From assembly GCA_038147395.1 (NCBI GenBank), contig JAYQTM010000001.1:1302001-1366000 (forward strand): 64,000 nt of DNA, in the 5' to 3' direction. The DNA comes from Eutrophovita brisbanensis (lineage in GTDB: Bacteria; Pseudomonadota; Gammaproteobacteria; Burkholderiales; Eutrophovitaceae). Shown piece by piece: positions 1 to 8,554 of the stretch. The position numbers and the translations under genes were made by a program. Under the pieces are notes generated by a model. It searched no databases. It had not been told where the DNA came from and saw only the letters and a list, made by a program, of their open reading frames with translations. Position 1 is the stretch's first letter; every line of letters starts with the position of its first letter.

Positions 1-576
1 AACATCGTCGGGCGGCTCTGGATCCCCTTTCCACGCCTTACGGTTAGACACGTCAAAATTCCATTGACCACCTATTGGCTCATCAGAATCGATCAGGATG
101 TCATGTTTCTTCCGAAGATAACGATACCAATACTCCATACGCCACGTTTTTTTTCCATCCATGAATCGCGCCAACGAGTCCCGATCCTCGAAGAAATGTT
201 CAGTCGATACAACTTTAAATTCAAGGGCTTGAGATTTCACCAATCTGCGCAGTTCTTCATCGACGTACCAAGAGTCTGGCTCCTGCCACTCAATACCCAC
301 CGCGTCATAGTCGGCACACAGTTTCGTCAAGTTCTCCGCAAAACTGTGTCGATTTTCGAGATCACCAATTTTGAGATAATGAACCGTGTGCCCGTCTCTA
401 GCCAATGATTTAGCAAAGGCCCGCATCGCCGCAAAAATTCCAATTAACTGTTGCGCGTGATGCCTTAGTCGATCGGTCTCTGAACGCACCTCCATCATCA
501 CGTAAACGATATTTTTATCGATTCGCTGATACCAAGTGTGCCTGCCATTTAGCTGGTCACCACAGATGAGTCGCAA
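1..576 (-). CDS. Cryptochrome/photolyase-related protein, N-terminal part (runs off window)
   Basis: About 192 residues of an open frame that continues past the left edge, so the C-terminal FAD-binding part is missing. The start of the protein reads LRLICGDQLN, then DKNIVYVMMEVRSETD, and near the edge GGQWNFDVSNRKAW; these are hallmarks of the photolyase-related family COG3046 (iron-sulfur bacterial cryptochromes and (6-4) photolyases). Members repair UV damage or act as light sensors; which one applies here cannot be decided. There is no ATG near the expected N-terminus. I chose TTG at 576 because it gives the usual family start, but the ribosome site is weak and the frame is open a little further upstream. 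The gene points the same way as dnaQ, 184 bases upstream. Confidence 0.8.
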   Translation of the reverse strand, partial: MRLICGDQLNGRHTWYQRIDKNIVYVMMEVRSETDRLRHHAQQLIGIFAAMRAFAKSLARDGHTVHYLKIGDLENRHSFAENLTKLCADYDAVGIEWQEPDSWYVDEELRRLVKSQALEFKVVSTEHFFEDRDSLARFMDGKKTWRMEYWYRYLRKKHDILIDSDEPIGGQWNFDVSNRKAWKGDPEPPDDV

Positions 577-760
577 TGTTTTAGCCAGCGCTCTTTCCTT
601 TCGTTCGACATCGGTCAGAGCAAAACTTCACTCCATCCCAATCACGCTCCCACTTCTTTCTCCACGAGAAAGGACGTGCGCATACGACACAAGTTTTAGT
701 TGGTAAGTTCGATTTTGTATATCGAGTCGGGGTCTCTGCTTTCTTTTTTTTAGCCACCCG

Positions 761-1462
761 TCAGTCGACCTTGGACCAGATAGATTTAACTCCCTCAATC
801 GATTCGAGGCTTTCGATGTATTGGTTATGCGCTGCCAACTCATCCTCATCTGCCAAAGTGACTGGTACCGATAAAAAATCAGAGCTGCCTTCTGCCTTAG
901 ATAAACCACTCACCTTTTTTGTGGATTCTGTATCGAGCAAACTATTCTGCCCACGAGTCATCGCCAAATAAACTTCGGCGAGCAATTGAGTATCTATCAA
1001 AGCACCATGGAGCGTTCTCGCAGTTTTATCAATTGCGTATCGATCACACAAATCATCCAAGCGATTACGTTTACCCGGATGTAGGCGTCGCGCCATCGTT
1101 AACGTATCAATGATACCGTTCACACTTTCACCAAAAGCGGGGCGTTTTAAGCGAGCGAGCTCCATATCAAGAAAACCAACGTCGAAAGGTGCGTTATGAA
1201 TAATTACCTCGCTGCCTGAGACAAAACTCATAAATTCCTCAACAATCTCTTCAAAAACGGGCTTGTCACTTAAAAATTCATCACTGATTCCGTGCACATC
1301 ATAGGCCTCCGGCTCAACGAGTCTTTTAGGGTTTATGTAGACTTGATAAGTATTGTTGGTCACACTTCGATTGACCACTTCTATTGCTGCGATCTCAATG
1401 ATCCTGTGGCCATCCGCGGGTGATAATCCGGTCGTTTCCGTGTCTAAGACGACGTATCTCAT
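761..1462 (-). CDS. dnaQ: DNA polymerase III epsilon subunit (3'-5' proofreading exonuclease)
   Basis: The 233-residue product is the proofreading exonuclease of the replicative polymerase. DEDDh exonuclease motifs are all visible: D7 and E9 in LDTETTG, D94 in HNAPFD, and H152 and D157 in HGALIDTQLLAEVY. The C-terminal stretch is where the family binds the alpha subunit. ATG at 1462 is preferred over an in-frame GTG two codons upstream because an AAGGA ribosome site sits eight bases before the ATG. It follows rnhA by 26 bases on the same strand, the common gammaproteobacterial neighbourhood, so the two are probably cotranscribed. Confidence 0.96.
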   Translation of the reverse strand: MRYVVLDTETTGLSPADGHRIIEIAAIEVVNRSVTNNTYQVYINPKRLVEPEAYDVHGISDEFLSDKPVFEEIVEEFMSFVSGSEVIIHNAPFDVGFLDMELARLKRPAFGESVNGIIDTLTMARRLHPGKRNRLDDLCDRYAIDKTARTLHGALIDTQLLAEVYLAMTRGQNSLLDTESTKKVSGLSKAEGSSDFLSVPVTLADEDELAAHNQYIESLESIEGVKSIWSKVD

Positions 1463-1488
1463 CAGCACTTTCCTTATTGATCAACCAT

Positions 1489-1929
1489 TCATCCGACAGG
1501 GACACCACGATTTGCCAGCGCATCCGCTCGCTCGTTCCCTGGATCTCCAGAATGACCTTTAACCCATACCCAGTCAATGGAGTGTGTCGCGACCATTTGG
1601 TCCAACGCGATCCAGAGATCGACATTCTTTACGGGCTTTTTATTCGCCGTTTTCCAACCATTACGCTTCCAATTCACAATCCACTCGTTAATCCCGTGTT
1701 TGACGTACTGTGAGTCGATCATGAGCTTAACTCGACTAGGTCGCTTGAGTTGGCTAAGCGCCTCAATCACCGCAGTCAACTCCATTCGATTATTCGTTGT
1801 TGATGCCTCGCCCCCATAAATATCTTTCTCGTGTTGCCCGAAGACAAGATAAGCACCCCAACCTCCCGGGCCTGGATTCCCCTTACATGCGCCATCGGTG
1901 TATATCGTTACAACATCTTCATCGCTCAT
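1489..1929 (-). CDS. rnhA: Ribonuclease HI
   Basis: A 146-residue RNase HI that cuts the RNA strand of RNA-DNA hybrids (R-loops, Okazaki primers). The four catalytic acids are present at D12 (YTDGAC), E50 (NRMEL), D72 (MIDSQYV) and D136 (ERADALAN), with H126 in GHSGDPGNERAD, close to E. coli numbering. The frame is open 40 codons upstream, but the ATG at 1929 overlaps the stop of the upstream methyltransferase in an ATGA arrangement and gives the normal family length, so I placed the start there. Translational coupling with that gene is likely. Confidence 0.97.
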   Translation of the reverse strand: MSDEDVVTIYTDGACKGNPGPGGWGAYLVFGQHEKDIYGGEASTTNNRMELTAVIEALSQLKRPSRVKLMIDSQYVKHGINEWIVNWKRNGWKTANKKPVKNVDLWIALDQMVATHSIDWVWVKGHSGDPGNERADALANRGVPVG

Positions 1930-2681
1930 GAATCTACTTTCCGAAAAGGTATTACTTTCGCAACATGTCGCTGAGCAACTTGCGTCGCGTAGCGAGAGAC
2001 TCGAGGTCTTTTGAATGAATCCATGACGAGTCTCATCCCGCTGACGCACTTCACTCCTTTAACAACATACACGCCGGCAAACATGGGGAACCATCGATCG
2101 CCAATCGATTCGAGAGGAGCCAATCTGTGCATCACTCGATTGGATTGAATGGGGGGGCGGTAGCAACACATCCGACCCGCATCCAACTCAATACTCAGTA
2201 GTTTGCACCAATCCTTCAAGCGACGGATCGTGAGGTATTTCCCAACCCAAGGAGCACTTATTTTGCTCATCGATATGGCTGCGTTCATGATCCCCCACAT
2301 GCTGTGTGGGTTAAATCCAGAAAATATAATGACTCCACCTGGAAGCAGAACGCGCTCGGCCTCTCTCACAAGATCGTGGGGCGACTGGCTGTTCTCAATG
2401 GCATGCGGCATGACGATCAGGTCGACAGAGGATGATCTAATTGGAACTAACTCTGGCAACGCCTTTAGAGAGCCACGATCCGTACTCGACAAGACAAACT
2501 TATTCGACACACGACTTGTAGAGAGATAATCGAGTTCGGGCAATCCGATCTGGACTGCATTATAGCCAAAGACATCGGCGATCATCGAGTCAATAATGCG
2601 TTTTTCTGAGTCATACACGTATTGACCCAGTCGGCTACCGAACCAGTCTGAGAGATTTGTCTCGTAAGAAGTTATTGACAT
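1926..2681 (-). CDS. SAM-dependent methyltransferase, YafS-like
   Basis: A 251-residue protein with a class I methyltransferase core: an acidic segment SSVDLIVMPHAIE and the post-core signature EAERVLLPGGVIIFSGFNP. Position between divergent gloB and rnhA is the one held by yafS in E. coli, which supports the assignment. The substrate is unknown. The first canonical glycine-rich SAM loop is poorly conserved, as is usual in this subfamily. The start at 2681 (MSITSYETN) is chosen because the 22-codon upstream extension would run into the divergent gloB start; only 32 bases separate the two starts. The stop overlaps the rnhA start by four bases. Confidence 0.85.
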   Translation of the reverse strand: MSITSYETNLSDWFGSRLGQYVYDSEKRIIDSMIADVFGYNAVQIGLPELDYLSTSRVSNKFVLSSTDRGSLKALPELVPIRSSSVDLIVMPHAIENSQSPHDLVREAERVLLPGGVIIFSGFNPHSMWGIMNAAISMSKISAPWVGKYLTIRRLKDWCKLLSIELDAGRMCCYRPPIQSNRVMHRLAPLESIGDRWFPMFAGVYVVKGVKCVSGMRLVMDSFKRPRVSRYATQVAQRHVAKVIPFRKVDS

Positions 2682-2713
2682 TAGTCCTGCCCGACGCAAA
2701 GATAGATATCTAT

Positions 2714-3487
2714 ATGAAATCCACCATAGTTTATCCCGTAAGAGCATTTCAAGACAATTACATCTGGGTCATTCACGATGGAAGGCACGCTGTCGCTGTC
2801 GATCCAGGGGATGCGGCACCGCTCAATATTTTCCTGACTGAAAATAGCCTCGAGTTATGTGCAATATTAATTACTCATCATCACGCAGACCATACCGGCG
2901 GATTACGAGAATTAGCAAATCACGACTCCATGCCAATATATGGTCCAACTCAGGAAAACATTGATTATGTCAATCGCCCCGTATGCGAGGGCGATGAGGT
3001 GCAACTCGAGGAGTTAAATATCCGGCTACACGTTCTGGAGATACCGGGACATACAGCGGGCCACATCGCTTATCATGATGAGAAGAGATTATTCTGTGGC
3101 GACACGCTGTTCTCGGCAGGTTGTGGCCGACTATTTGAAGGCTCGCCCCAACAAATGCACGAATCTCTGCAAAAACTCAACCGCTTATCCCCGTCGACGA
3201 AGGTCTACTGCACTCATGAGTACACACAGGCGAACATTAAATTTGCCAGAGCAGTTGAGCCAGACAACGAAGAATTGAGGCAGTATGAACAATTAGTTAT
3301 TAAGAAACGCTCGGTTGATGAGCCTACGCTACCCTCAACCCTCGAGCTGGAACAAAAAATTAATCCGTTTCTTCGAACAAAGAGTCCGTCAGTCATTTCA
3401 TCTGCTAAAAATTTCTCGAAGATCGATTGCGATGACGATGTCGCGGTCTTCACTGCTGTTCGGTCATGGAAAGATAACTTCAGATAA
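2714..3487 (+). CDS. gloB: Hydroxyacylglutathione hydrolase (glyoxalase II)
   Basis: A 257-residue metallo-beta-lactamase-fold enzyme that hydrolyses S-lactoylglutathione to lactate and glutathione, the second step of methylglyoxal detoxification. The metal motif THHHADH lies at residues 54-60, with H113 (PGHTAGH), D130 (FCGDTLF) and H168 (CTHEYT) completing the two-metal site. The C-terminal helical glyoxalase II domain is present, so length matches the family. Start at 2714 gives MKSTIVYPVRAF, the usual N-terminus; a longer frame upstream overlaps the divergent methyltransferase start and is rejected. mltD follows after 28 bases. Confidence 0.97.
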   Translation: MKSTIVYPVRAFQDNYIWVIHDGRHAVAVDPGDAAPLNIFLTENSLELCAILITHHHADHTGGLRELANHDSMPIYGPTQENIDYVNRPVCEGDEVQLEELNIRLHVLEIPGHTAGHIAYHDEKRLFCGDTLFSAGCGRLFEGSPQQMHESLQKLNRLSPSTKVYCTHEYTQANIKFARAVEPDNEELRQYEQLVIKKRSVDEPTLPSTLELEQKINPFLRTKSPSVISSAKNFSKIDCDDDVAVFTAVRSWKDNFR

Positions 3488-3515
3488 GTTTTTAAAGCAA
3501 ATCTTAGGAATTTCA

Positions 3516-5039
3516 TTGCAGCACGCTCGCACCATCAGTTCGCTTATTTCAAACATTTGTTGCGCCTTGTGTTTGCTGATCACGCCACTCACTGCGGTCG
3601 CCGAACCTGATGGGTCGTTTGCTAATGACAATACTCAGTCGATCATCCCAGGAATCAATGATGAAGATCTCAACGAATTTTTTGAAGAATATGATCTGAA
3701 CTCGTTTGGATTTCTCTCTTTCAATTATATTGATCCTGAGCGTGAGATCGATTTTCCAGAGATCAGTTACATTGAACCGATAAATGACGAACCAGTGCCA
3801 CACGTCGATCTCGATTCGCTGCCAAGCATTTGGCCGCGCGTGATCGCTGGCTTTGGAATGGCGGAGATCAAGAATAAACGAGTACGCCAATATGAGCGCT
3901 GGTATCGAAGTAATCCCGACTACCTAGCACGGATGTTCGACCGAAGCCAACGATTTATCCATCTGATTTTGAGTGAAGTCGAAAAAAGGGACATGCCAAG
4001 TGAGCTCGCGCTCTTACCTATGATTGAGAGCGCCTACAATCCAACTGCCTACTCTCGCGCGCATGCAGCTGGCCTTTGGCAGTTCATCCCCTCAACCGGA
4101 AAAAACTACGGCTTGGAACAATCATGGTGGGCTGATGAACGACGGGACGTTATTCAGGCGACACGGGCAGCTTTGGATTATCTAGAGAATCTATATGACG
4201 ACTTTGGCGACTGGCATCTTGCTCTTGCTGCATACAACTATGGTGAGAACGGTCTGAGACGCGCGATTAAACGCAATAAAAAACGAAAACGCTCAACCAA
4301 ATATACCGCTCTGAGACTCCCTAAAGAAACTAAAAATTATGTTCCCAAATTGCAAGCAATCAAAAATATCGTACTCAACCCGACAATCAATGGCGATTCG
4401 TTACCTCACGTAGCCGACTTTGCCTACGCAGTCCCAGTCACGTTAACCGATCTGCTGGACATCGAGCTCGCTGCAAAATTTGCTGAGCTGAGCATCGATG
4501 AATTTGAACAACTGAATCCCTCGCACAATCGGCCTGTGATTACGTCAAATGGTCAACAAACAATACTGATCCCATACGATAAGGTCGATCTCTTTAACTC
4601 AAACCTCGTGAAACATGACGGGCCGAAATTGAGTTGGGGGACTTATGAATTCGTCAAAGGAGATACGCTTTCATCTGTTGCTAAAAAATTCAACATCAAT
4701 ACCCAAAGACTGATGGAAATTAATGGATTAAAACCTTACGTACCAATACTCGCAGGACAATCTATCCTCATCCCGTGGACAGCCGACGGACCGTCTAACT
4801 TGACGGAAACTTGGCAGTTACCAGAATTCTCTCAGCCTAGCTCCCTTTACGGAAAAGAGATTATCTACAAAATCAAACGTGGGGACACTCTCTCTGGGAT
4901 CTCAAAACGTTTTGGCGTGAGCATCAAGGCGATCAAAACGTGGAATCGAATCAAAGGAACCATGATTCGAGAGGGAAAAAAACTAGTCATTTACAAAGAT
5001 TTCAAGATTCCCCGTGTCTCAAAAATGTTAGAGAGATAA
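3516..5039 (+). CDS. mltD: Membrane-bound lytic murein transglycosylase D, two LysM domains
   Basis: A 507-residue exported enzyme that cleaves peptidoglycan glycan strands to 1,6-anhydro products. An N-terminal signal peptide ends near residue 29 (LTAVA). The SLT catalytic domain spans roughly 145-260 with the catalytic Glu at 171 in MIESAYNP, followed by AAGLWQFIPSTG and LAAYNYGENG. Two LysM peptidoglycan-binding repeats lie at about 376-420 and 449-493. I placed the start at a TTG (3516): it is preceded by AGGA at six bases, immediately yields a signal peptide and avoids a 67-codon overlap with gloB. No lipobox cysteine is obvious after the signal, unlike E. coli MltD. Confidence 0.93.
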   Translation: MQHARTISSLISNICCALCLLITPLTAVAEPDGSFANDNTQSIIPGINDEDLNEFFEEYDLNSFGFLSFNYIDPEREIDFPEISYIEPINDEPVPHVDLDSLPSIWPRVIAGFGMAEIKNKRVRQYERWYRSNPDYLARMFDRSQRFIHLILSEVEKRDMPSELALLPMIESAYNPTAYSRAHAAGLWQFIPSTGKNYGLEQSWWADERRDVIQATRAALDYLENLYDDFGDWHLALAAYNYGENGLRRAIKRNKKRKRSTKYTALRLPKETKNYVPKLQAIKNIVLNPTINGDSLPHVADFAYAVPVTLTDLLDIELAAKFAELSIDEFEQLNPSHNRPVITSNGQQTILIPYDKVDLFNSNLVKHDGPKLSWGTYEFVKGDTLSSVAKKFNINTQRLMEINGLKPYVPILAGQSILIPWTADGPSNLTETWQLPEFSQPSSLYGKEIIYKIKRGDTLSGISKRFGVSIKAIKTWNRIKGTMIREGKKLVIYKDFKIPRVSKMLER

Positions 5040-5072
5040 AATAACAACAAACAACATTAAAAGAATAAAAAC

Positions 5073-5861
5073 ATGGGATTTCTTCAGAACAAAAAATTAC
5101 TTATCACTGGATTATTGAGTAATCGATCAATCGCTTATGGAATCGCGCAAGCAGCGGCGCGAGAGGGAGCGACCCTGGCTTTCAGTTATGCAGGCGGGGA
5201 AAAGATACAAAAAAGGGTGATTGACTTAGCGAAAGAATTCAATACGGATCTCGTCCTTCCCTGTGACGTATCGAGTGACAAAGAGATCTCCGAACTGTTT
5301 GATACGCTTGGTGCCGAATGGGGAGCAATGGACGGATTTGTTCACTCAATCGCCTTTGCTCCAAGAGAATCTCTAGCTGGAAGTTATCTCGACTCCGTCA
5401 CAAGAGAGGCATTCCAAGTGGCGCACGACATCAGCTCCTATAGCTTCTCGGCCCTTGCGAAGGGTGCGGAGGGTCTTATGAAAGATTCAAAAGGTTCAAT
5501 GCTTGCTTTGACCTATCTAGGCTCCCAAAGAGCTTTTCCAAGCTACAACGTTATGGGATTAGCAAAGGCAAGTTTAGAGGCCAATGTGCGTTATATGGCC
5601 CAAAGCCTAGGTCGTCACAATATTAGGGTGAATGCAATCTCCGCCGGCCCAATCAAAACTCTAGCTGCAGCTGGCATTGGGAGTTTCTCAAAACTACTTT
5701 CGATCGCGGAGAAAACCGCCCCTCTTCAAAGAAATGTCACAATCGAAGAAGTGGGAAACACCGCAGCATTCTTACTGAGCGATCTCGCTAGCGGGATCAC
5801 CGGAGAAATTACTTACGTTGACGCAGGATTTAATATTTCAGGCGTTTCTGCTCTAGATTGA
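5073..5861 (+). CDS. fabI: Enoyl-[acyl-carrier-protein] reductase (NADH)
   Basis: A 262-residue short-chain dehydrogenase-type enzyme catalysing the last reduction of each fatty acid elongation cycle. The FabI-specific N-terminal nucleotide motif is ITGLLSNRSIAYGIA; catalytic residues correspond to Y148 (TYLG), Y158 and K165 in PSYNVMGLAKASLEA. Length and motifs match the triclosan-sensitive FabI type. It is convergent with ppiD; ppiD and fabI are also neighbours in pseudomonads. The two stop codons are only about ten bases apart, inside a shared stem-loop. Confidence 0.97.
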   Translation: MGFLQNKKLLITGLLSNRSIAYGIAQAAAREGATLAFSYAGGEKIQKRVIDLAKEFNTDLVLPCDVSSDKEISELFDTLGAEWGAMDGFVHSIAFAPRESLAGSYLDSVTREAFQVAHDISSYSFSALAKGAEGLMKDSKGSMLALTYLGSQRAFPSYNVMGLAKASLEANVRYMAQSLGRHNIRVNAISAGPIKTLAAAGIGSFSKLLSIAEKTAPLQRNVTIEEVGNTAAFLLSDLASGITGEITYVDAGFNISGVSALD

Positions 5862-5883
5862 GTGAGGAGAACTACTCCTCACT
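5861..5883. terminator. Perfect stem-loop between convergent fabI and ppiD
   Basis: AGTGAGGAG at 5861-5869 is the exact reverse complement of CTCCTCACT at 5875-5883, a 9-bp perfect stem with a 5-base loop. It sits across the ends of two convergent genes and includes the last codons of ppiD. No T-run follows on either strand, so it is not a standard intrinsic terminator. It may protect both mRNA 3' ends or pause polymerase. Confidence 0.5.
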
Positions 5884-7794
5884 GACAACCGATTGATCCG
5901 AGAATAGATCGCCTTTAATCCGGACATTCGCTTTATCTCGAAGGCTCGCAATATAAGCGCTCATTTGTTGCTGTTTGACCATCTGCACTAGCTGCTCTTT
6001 CGCAGTCGACATATCGTCTTCCGTGACCTCTTCCATGTCAACAATCTTTGAAACCTTAAAAATCACGTAGCGGCCATCATCAATTTCCATTCCTACATGG
6101 GCAGGCAACTCGTCTTTACCGACTCCGTAGACTGCCTTCAGTCCCTCGGGATGCAATCCTTGACGCTTTACCATCGTGACCATCTGTGGTTTAGACCATT
6201 CTGCGTCACTCAATTGTTCGCCTTTTTTAAGCGTCTCAAGCGCTTCAGTTCCTTTGCTGATCGCCATATCGAGAGCTCCCTTCGACTGAAGAAACTGTTG
6301 AATTTCCTCTGAGACGTCCTCGTAGGCCATGTCCGTCTCAAGTGCATGCTCGACCACTCTCGCAGCAACGAGTGTCTTGGGCTGGACTTCAAAGGCTTGT
6401 GTGTTGCGTTTTTCGTCTAGTGCTTCAGCAGAAAAAATGGCTTGCAGCAGCTCCGGCTTGTCTAATAACGTATTGAAACCAGCGCTGTCTCGACTGACCC
6501 AGTCACTCGTTTGAATGGTCAGTTTTAGCTCGTCCGCTACAGGCTGAAGGCTATCAAATTCTGTATATACCAAGTCACTGAATGTTTGAGAGGCCTTGAT
6601 ATAAGCTTCCTCAACCTTGGACTGTTTGATGTCTTTCTCAAGCTGTTCTTTGACTTCGTCAAATGGGGTTGTTAGTAAAGGTTTGATCTCGTCTAAGCGG
6701 ATGATGTGAAAACCATATTGCGTTTCAATTGGACCCTGTATTTCACCAACACTGGCTGAAAAAACAGCTTCATCAAACGACTCAACCATCAGCCCCTTCT
6801 CAAAAAACCCTAAGTCACCACCATTTTCTGCCGATCCAGGATCATTGGAAAATTGCTTTGCTAATTCAGCAAAACTACTTTCCTTAGCCTGAAGTTTCGC
6901 TAAAACCTCATTCGCCGTTTTTTTCGCCGAATCTTTTTCTTCGCTCGATGCAGACTCGGCAACAGATATCAGAATATGGCTCGCGCGACGCTCTTCCTTC
7001 GTTTGAAATTCAACCAACCGTTCGTTGTAGCTCTGCTCAAGTTCCGCGTCAGTGACCGAAACAGTCTCGGCCGCTGCCTCCTCATTGAGCACGAGATACT
7101 CTACTCGCGCGCGCTCTGGAAGCTTAAAGAGCTCCTTGTTGTCATCGAAATATTTCTTCGTATCTTCTTCAGTCACCGTTATTTTTTCTCGGTATTCCAC
7201 AGGCGAGAAAATTAACTGACTGACCTCGCGCTGCTGACCACGCTGCTTCACAAGCCGTCTGACGGTCGAGTCAGCGACAATCGCCGTCTCGGATATGGTG
7301 TTTTGCAGCCTTCCGACGATCAGGTCTTGCTCAATCTGCCTCTCAAACTCGGCCGGCGAGAGATTTTGCGCTCTCAGTAACTGTTCGTACTTTTCAGCAG
7401 AAAACTGTCCGTTCTCATCAAAAAAAGCAGAAACACTTCCAATCACCTCTCTTAATTCGTTTTCAGAGACCGCCATACCCATTTGAGCCGCCTGATTGAG
7501 AAGCACCCGACGCTGGATCATCTCATTCAATACTGAGCGCTTAAATGCATCAGATTGAAGATATTCCGCGGCTTGTGGGTTCTGTTGCGCCTGAGCTCTC
7601 AAGCGATCCTGCGCCTGACTGACCATGATCCCGTATTCACGCTGGGAAATTCCAGCGCTTCCTATTTCTGCTACAACATCGGTGGCATCTCTGCCTCGGA
7701 GATACGAGTCCACGCCGAACAACGCAAACGTGAGAACAATCAACACCAGAATTATCTGTGAAAAGATACGGTGCTTTTTAAGAAAATTAAACAT
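5872..7794 (-). CDS. ppiD: Periplasmic chaperone / peptidyl-prolyl isomerase PpiD
   Basis: A 640-residue inner-membrane-anchored folding factor for exported proteins. One transmembrane segment lies at about residues 13-31 (IILVLIVLTFALFGV), followed by a SurA-like N-terminal chaperone region and a parvulin domain near 268-370, recognisable from RASHILISV, FAELAKQFSNDPGS and GGDLGFF. The rest of the periplasmic part is charged and helical as in the family. It lies downstream of hupB and two tRNA genes on the same strand, the same order as the E. coli lon-hupB-ppiD region. Confidence 0.95.
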   Translation of the reverse strand: MFNFLKKHRIFSQIILVLIVLTFALFGVDSYLRGRDATDVVAEIGSAGISQREYGIMVSQAQDRLRAQAQQNPQAAEYLQSDAFKRSVLNEMIQRRVLLNQAAQMGMAVSENELREVIGSVSAFFDENGQFSAEKYEQLLRAQNLSPAEFERQIEQDLIVGRLQNTISETAIVADSTVRRLVKQRGQQREVSQLIFSPVEYREKITVTEEDTKKYFDDNKELFKLPERARVEYLVLNEEAAAETVSVTDAELEQSYNERLVEFQTKEERRASHILISVAESASSEEKDSAKKTANEVLAKLQAKESSFAELAKQFSNDPGSAENGGDLGFFEKGLMVESFDEAVFSASVGEIQGPIETQYGFHIIRLDEIKPLLTTPFDEVKEQLEKDIKQSKVEEAYIKASQTFSDLVYTEFDSLQPVADELKLTIQTSDWVSRDSAGFNTLLDKPELLQAIFSAEALDEKRNTQAFEVQPKTLVAARVVEHALETDMAYEDVSEEIQQFLQSKGALDMAISKGTEALETLKKGEQLSDAEWSKPQMVTMVKRQGLHPEGLKAVYGVGKDELPAHVGMEIDDGRYVIFKVSKIVDMEEVTEDDMSTAKEQLVQMVKQQQMSAYIASLRDKANVRIKGDLFSDQSVVSEE

Positions 7795-7841
7795 TCGATG
7801 TCCTGCTAAAAATCTATTATTCGAGAGTTGGTAAGGGTAAC

Positions 7842-7870
7842 AAAAAAGGCGAACTTTCGTTCGCCTTTTT
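7842..7870 (-). terminator. Intrinsic terminator after the tRNA-Val/tRNA-Asp pair
   Basis: GGCGAA at 7848-7853 pairs with TTCGCC at 7860-7865, flanked by an A-run and a T-run, so it can terminate on both strands. On the minus strand it comes just five bases after the encoded CCA of tRNA-Asp and before ppiD, so it most likely ends the tRNA transcript. Confidence 0.85.
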
Positions 7871-7874
7871 CAGA

Positions 7875-7951
7875 TGGCGGAGTGGACGGGACTCGAACCC
7901 GCGACCCCCGGCGTGACAGGCCGGTATTCTAACCAACTGAACTACCACTCC
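7875..7951 (-). tRNA. tRNA-Asp (anticodon GTC)
   Basis: A 77-nt gene with cloverleaf. The acceptor stem pairs GGAGTGG with CCACTCC, the T arm contains GGTTCGAGTC, the anticodon loop reads CTGTCAC giving GTC, and CCA is encoded at the 3' end. It lies nine bases downstream of tRNA-Val, and both are probably cut from one precursor. Confidence 0.97.
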
Positions 7952-7960
7952 TAAACAGTC

Positions 7961-8036
7961 TGGTGGGTGCTGAGAGGTTCGAACTCCCGACATTCGCCTT
8001 GTAAGGGCGACGCTCTACCAGCTGAGCTAAGCACCC
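7961..8036 (-). tRNA. tRNA-Val (anticodon TAC)
   Basis: A 76-nt gene with acceptor GGGTGCT pairing AGCACCC, D arm TAGCTCAGCTGGTAGAGC, anticodon loop CTTACAA (anticodon TAC), T loop GTTCGAACC and encoded CCA. It lies 63 bases downstream of hupB on the same strand, with no terminator visible between them, so it may be processed from a hupB-tRNA transcript. Confidence 0.97.
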
Positions 8037-8099
8037 GTTTCAGCCCAAAATTCCCTTTGAGCTAATCCGGAAATTAGACTAACTAATTTCGAAAGCGCG

Positions 8100-8372
8100 C
8101 TAGTTTACTGCATCCTTGAGCGCTTTACCAGCCCGAAATTTCGGTGACTTTGATGCTTTGATCTGAATCGTCTCACCAGTTCTCGGATTTCGCCCCGTTC
8201 TGGCTCCACGTTCTCCGACATAAAAACTGCCAAACCCAACGATCGTGACCTGATCGCCTGATTTCAACGCTCCTGCAATCGCACCTGTTGCCCCATCAAG
8301 TGCTCTCTCGGCAGCTGCCTTAGAAATGTCTGCAGCTGTCGCAATCGCTTCAATAAGTTCTGATTTGTTCAC
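8100..8372 (-). CDS. hupB: DNA-binding protein HU, beta type
   Basis: A 90-residue histone-like protein that bends and compacts DNA non-specifically. The N-terminus MNKSELIEAIA, the GFGSF element and the DNA-contacting arm GRNPRTGETIQI are typical. The start is a GTG at 8372 supported by a GGA ribosome site six bases upstream; the adjacent ATG is in another frame and hits a stop at once. Position directly after lon matches hupB rather than hupA. A well-formed sigma-70 promoter lies about 100 bases upstream. Confidence 0.96.
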   Translation of the reverse strand: MNKSELIEAIATAADISKAAAERALDGATGAIAGALKSGDQVTIVGFGSFYVGERGARTGRNPRTGETIQIKASKSPKFRAGKALKDAVN

Positions 8373-8477
8373 ATGAATTCCTTTCCTGTTATGTTCGAAT
8401 TTTTACCGCTCAAAACTAGCTCGAGCGTATAGAGGAGGAATCATTATCGCGCCTGGCGCCCCCTTCTCCCCAGCACC

Positions 8478-8506
8478 GTTATAGCAATTAAAAAAATATG
8501 ACGCAA
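8478..8506 (-). promoter_or_regulatory. Sigma-70 promoter for hupB
   Basis: On the minus strand TTGCGT (8506-8501) and TATAAC (8483-8478) are 17 bases apart, the ideal spacing, with an AT-rich spacer. Predicted transcription start is near 8471, leaving a leader of about 100 bases before the hupB GTG. It lies just downstream of the lon terminator. Confidence 0.65.
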
Positions 8507-8516
8507 CCAATACGAC

Positions 8517-8546
8517 AAAAAAAACCGCCATAAGGCGGGTTTTTTT
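8517..8546 (-). terminator. Intrinsic terminator downstream of lon
   Basis: ACCGCC (8524-8529) pairs with GGCGGT (8535-8540) around a short ATAA-type loop, with A-runs on one side and T-runs on the other. On the minus strand it follows the lon stop by about ten bases and is followed by a T-run, separating lon from hupB. Confidence 0.85.
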
Positions 8547-8554
8547 AAATGAAA

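Noticed and set aside
64..408. A 114-codon open frame on the plus strand at the left edge
   Set aside because: Antisense to the photolyase-related gene, whose frame is continuous and carries family motifs.
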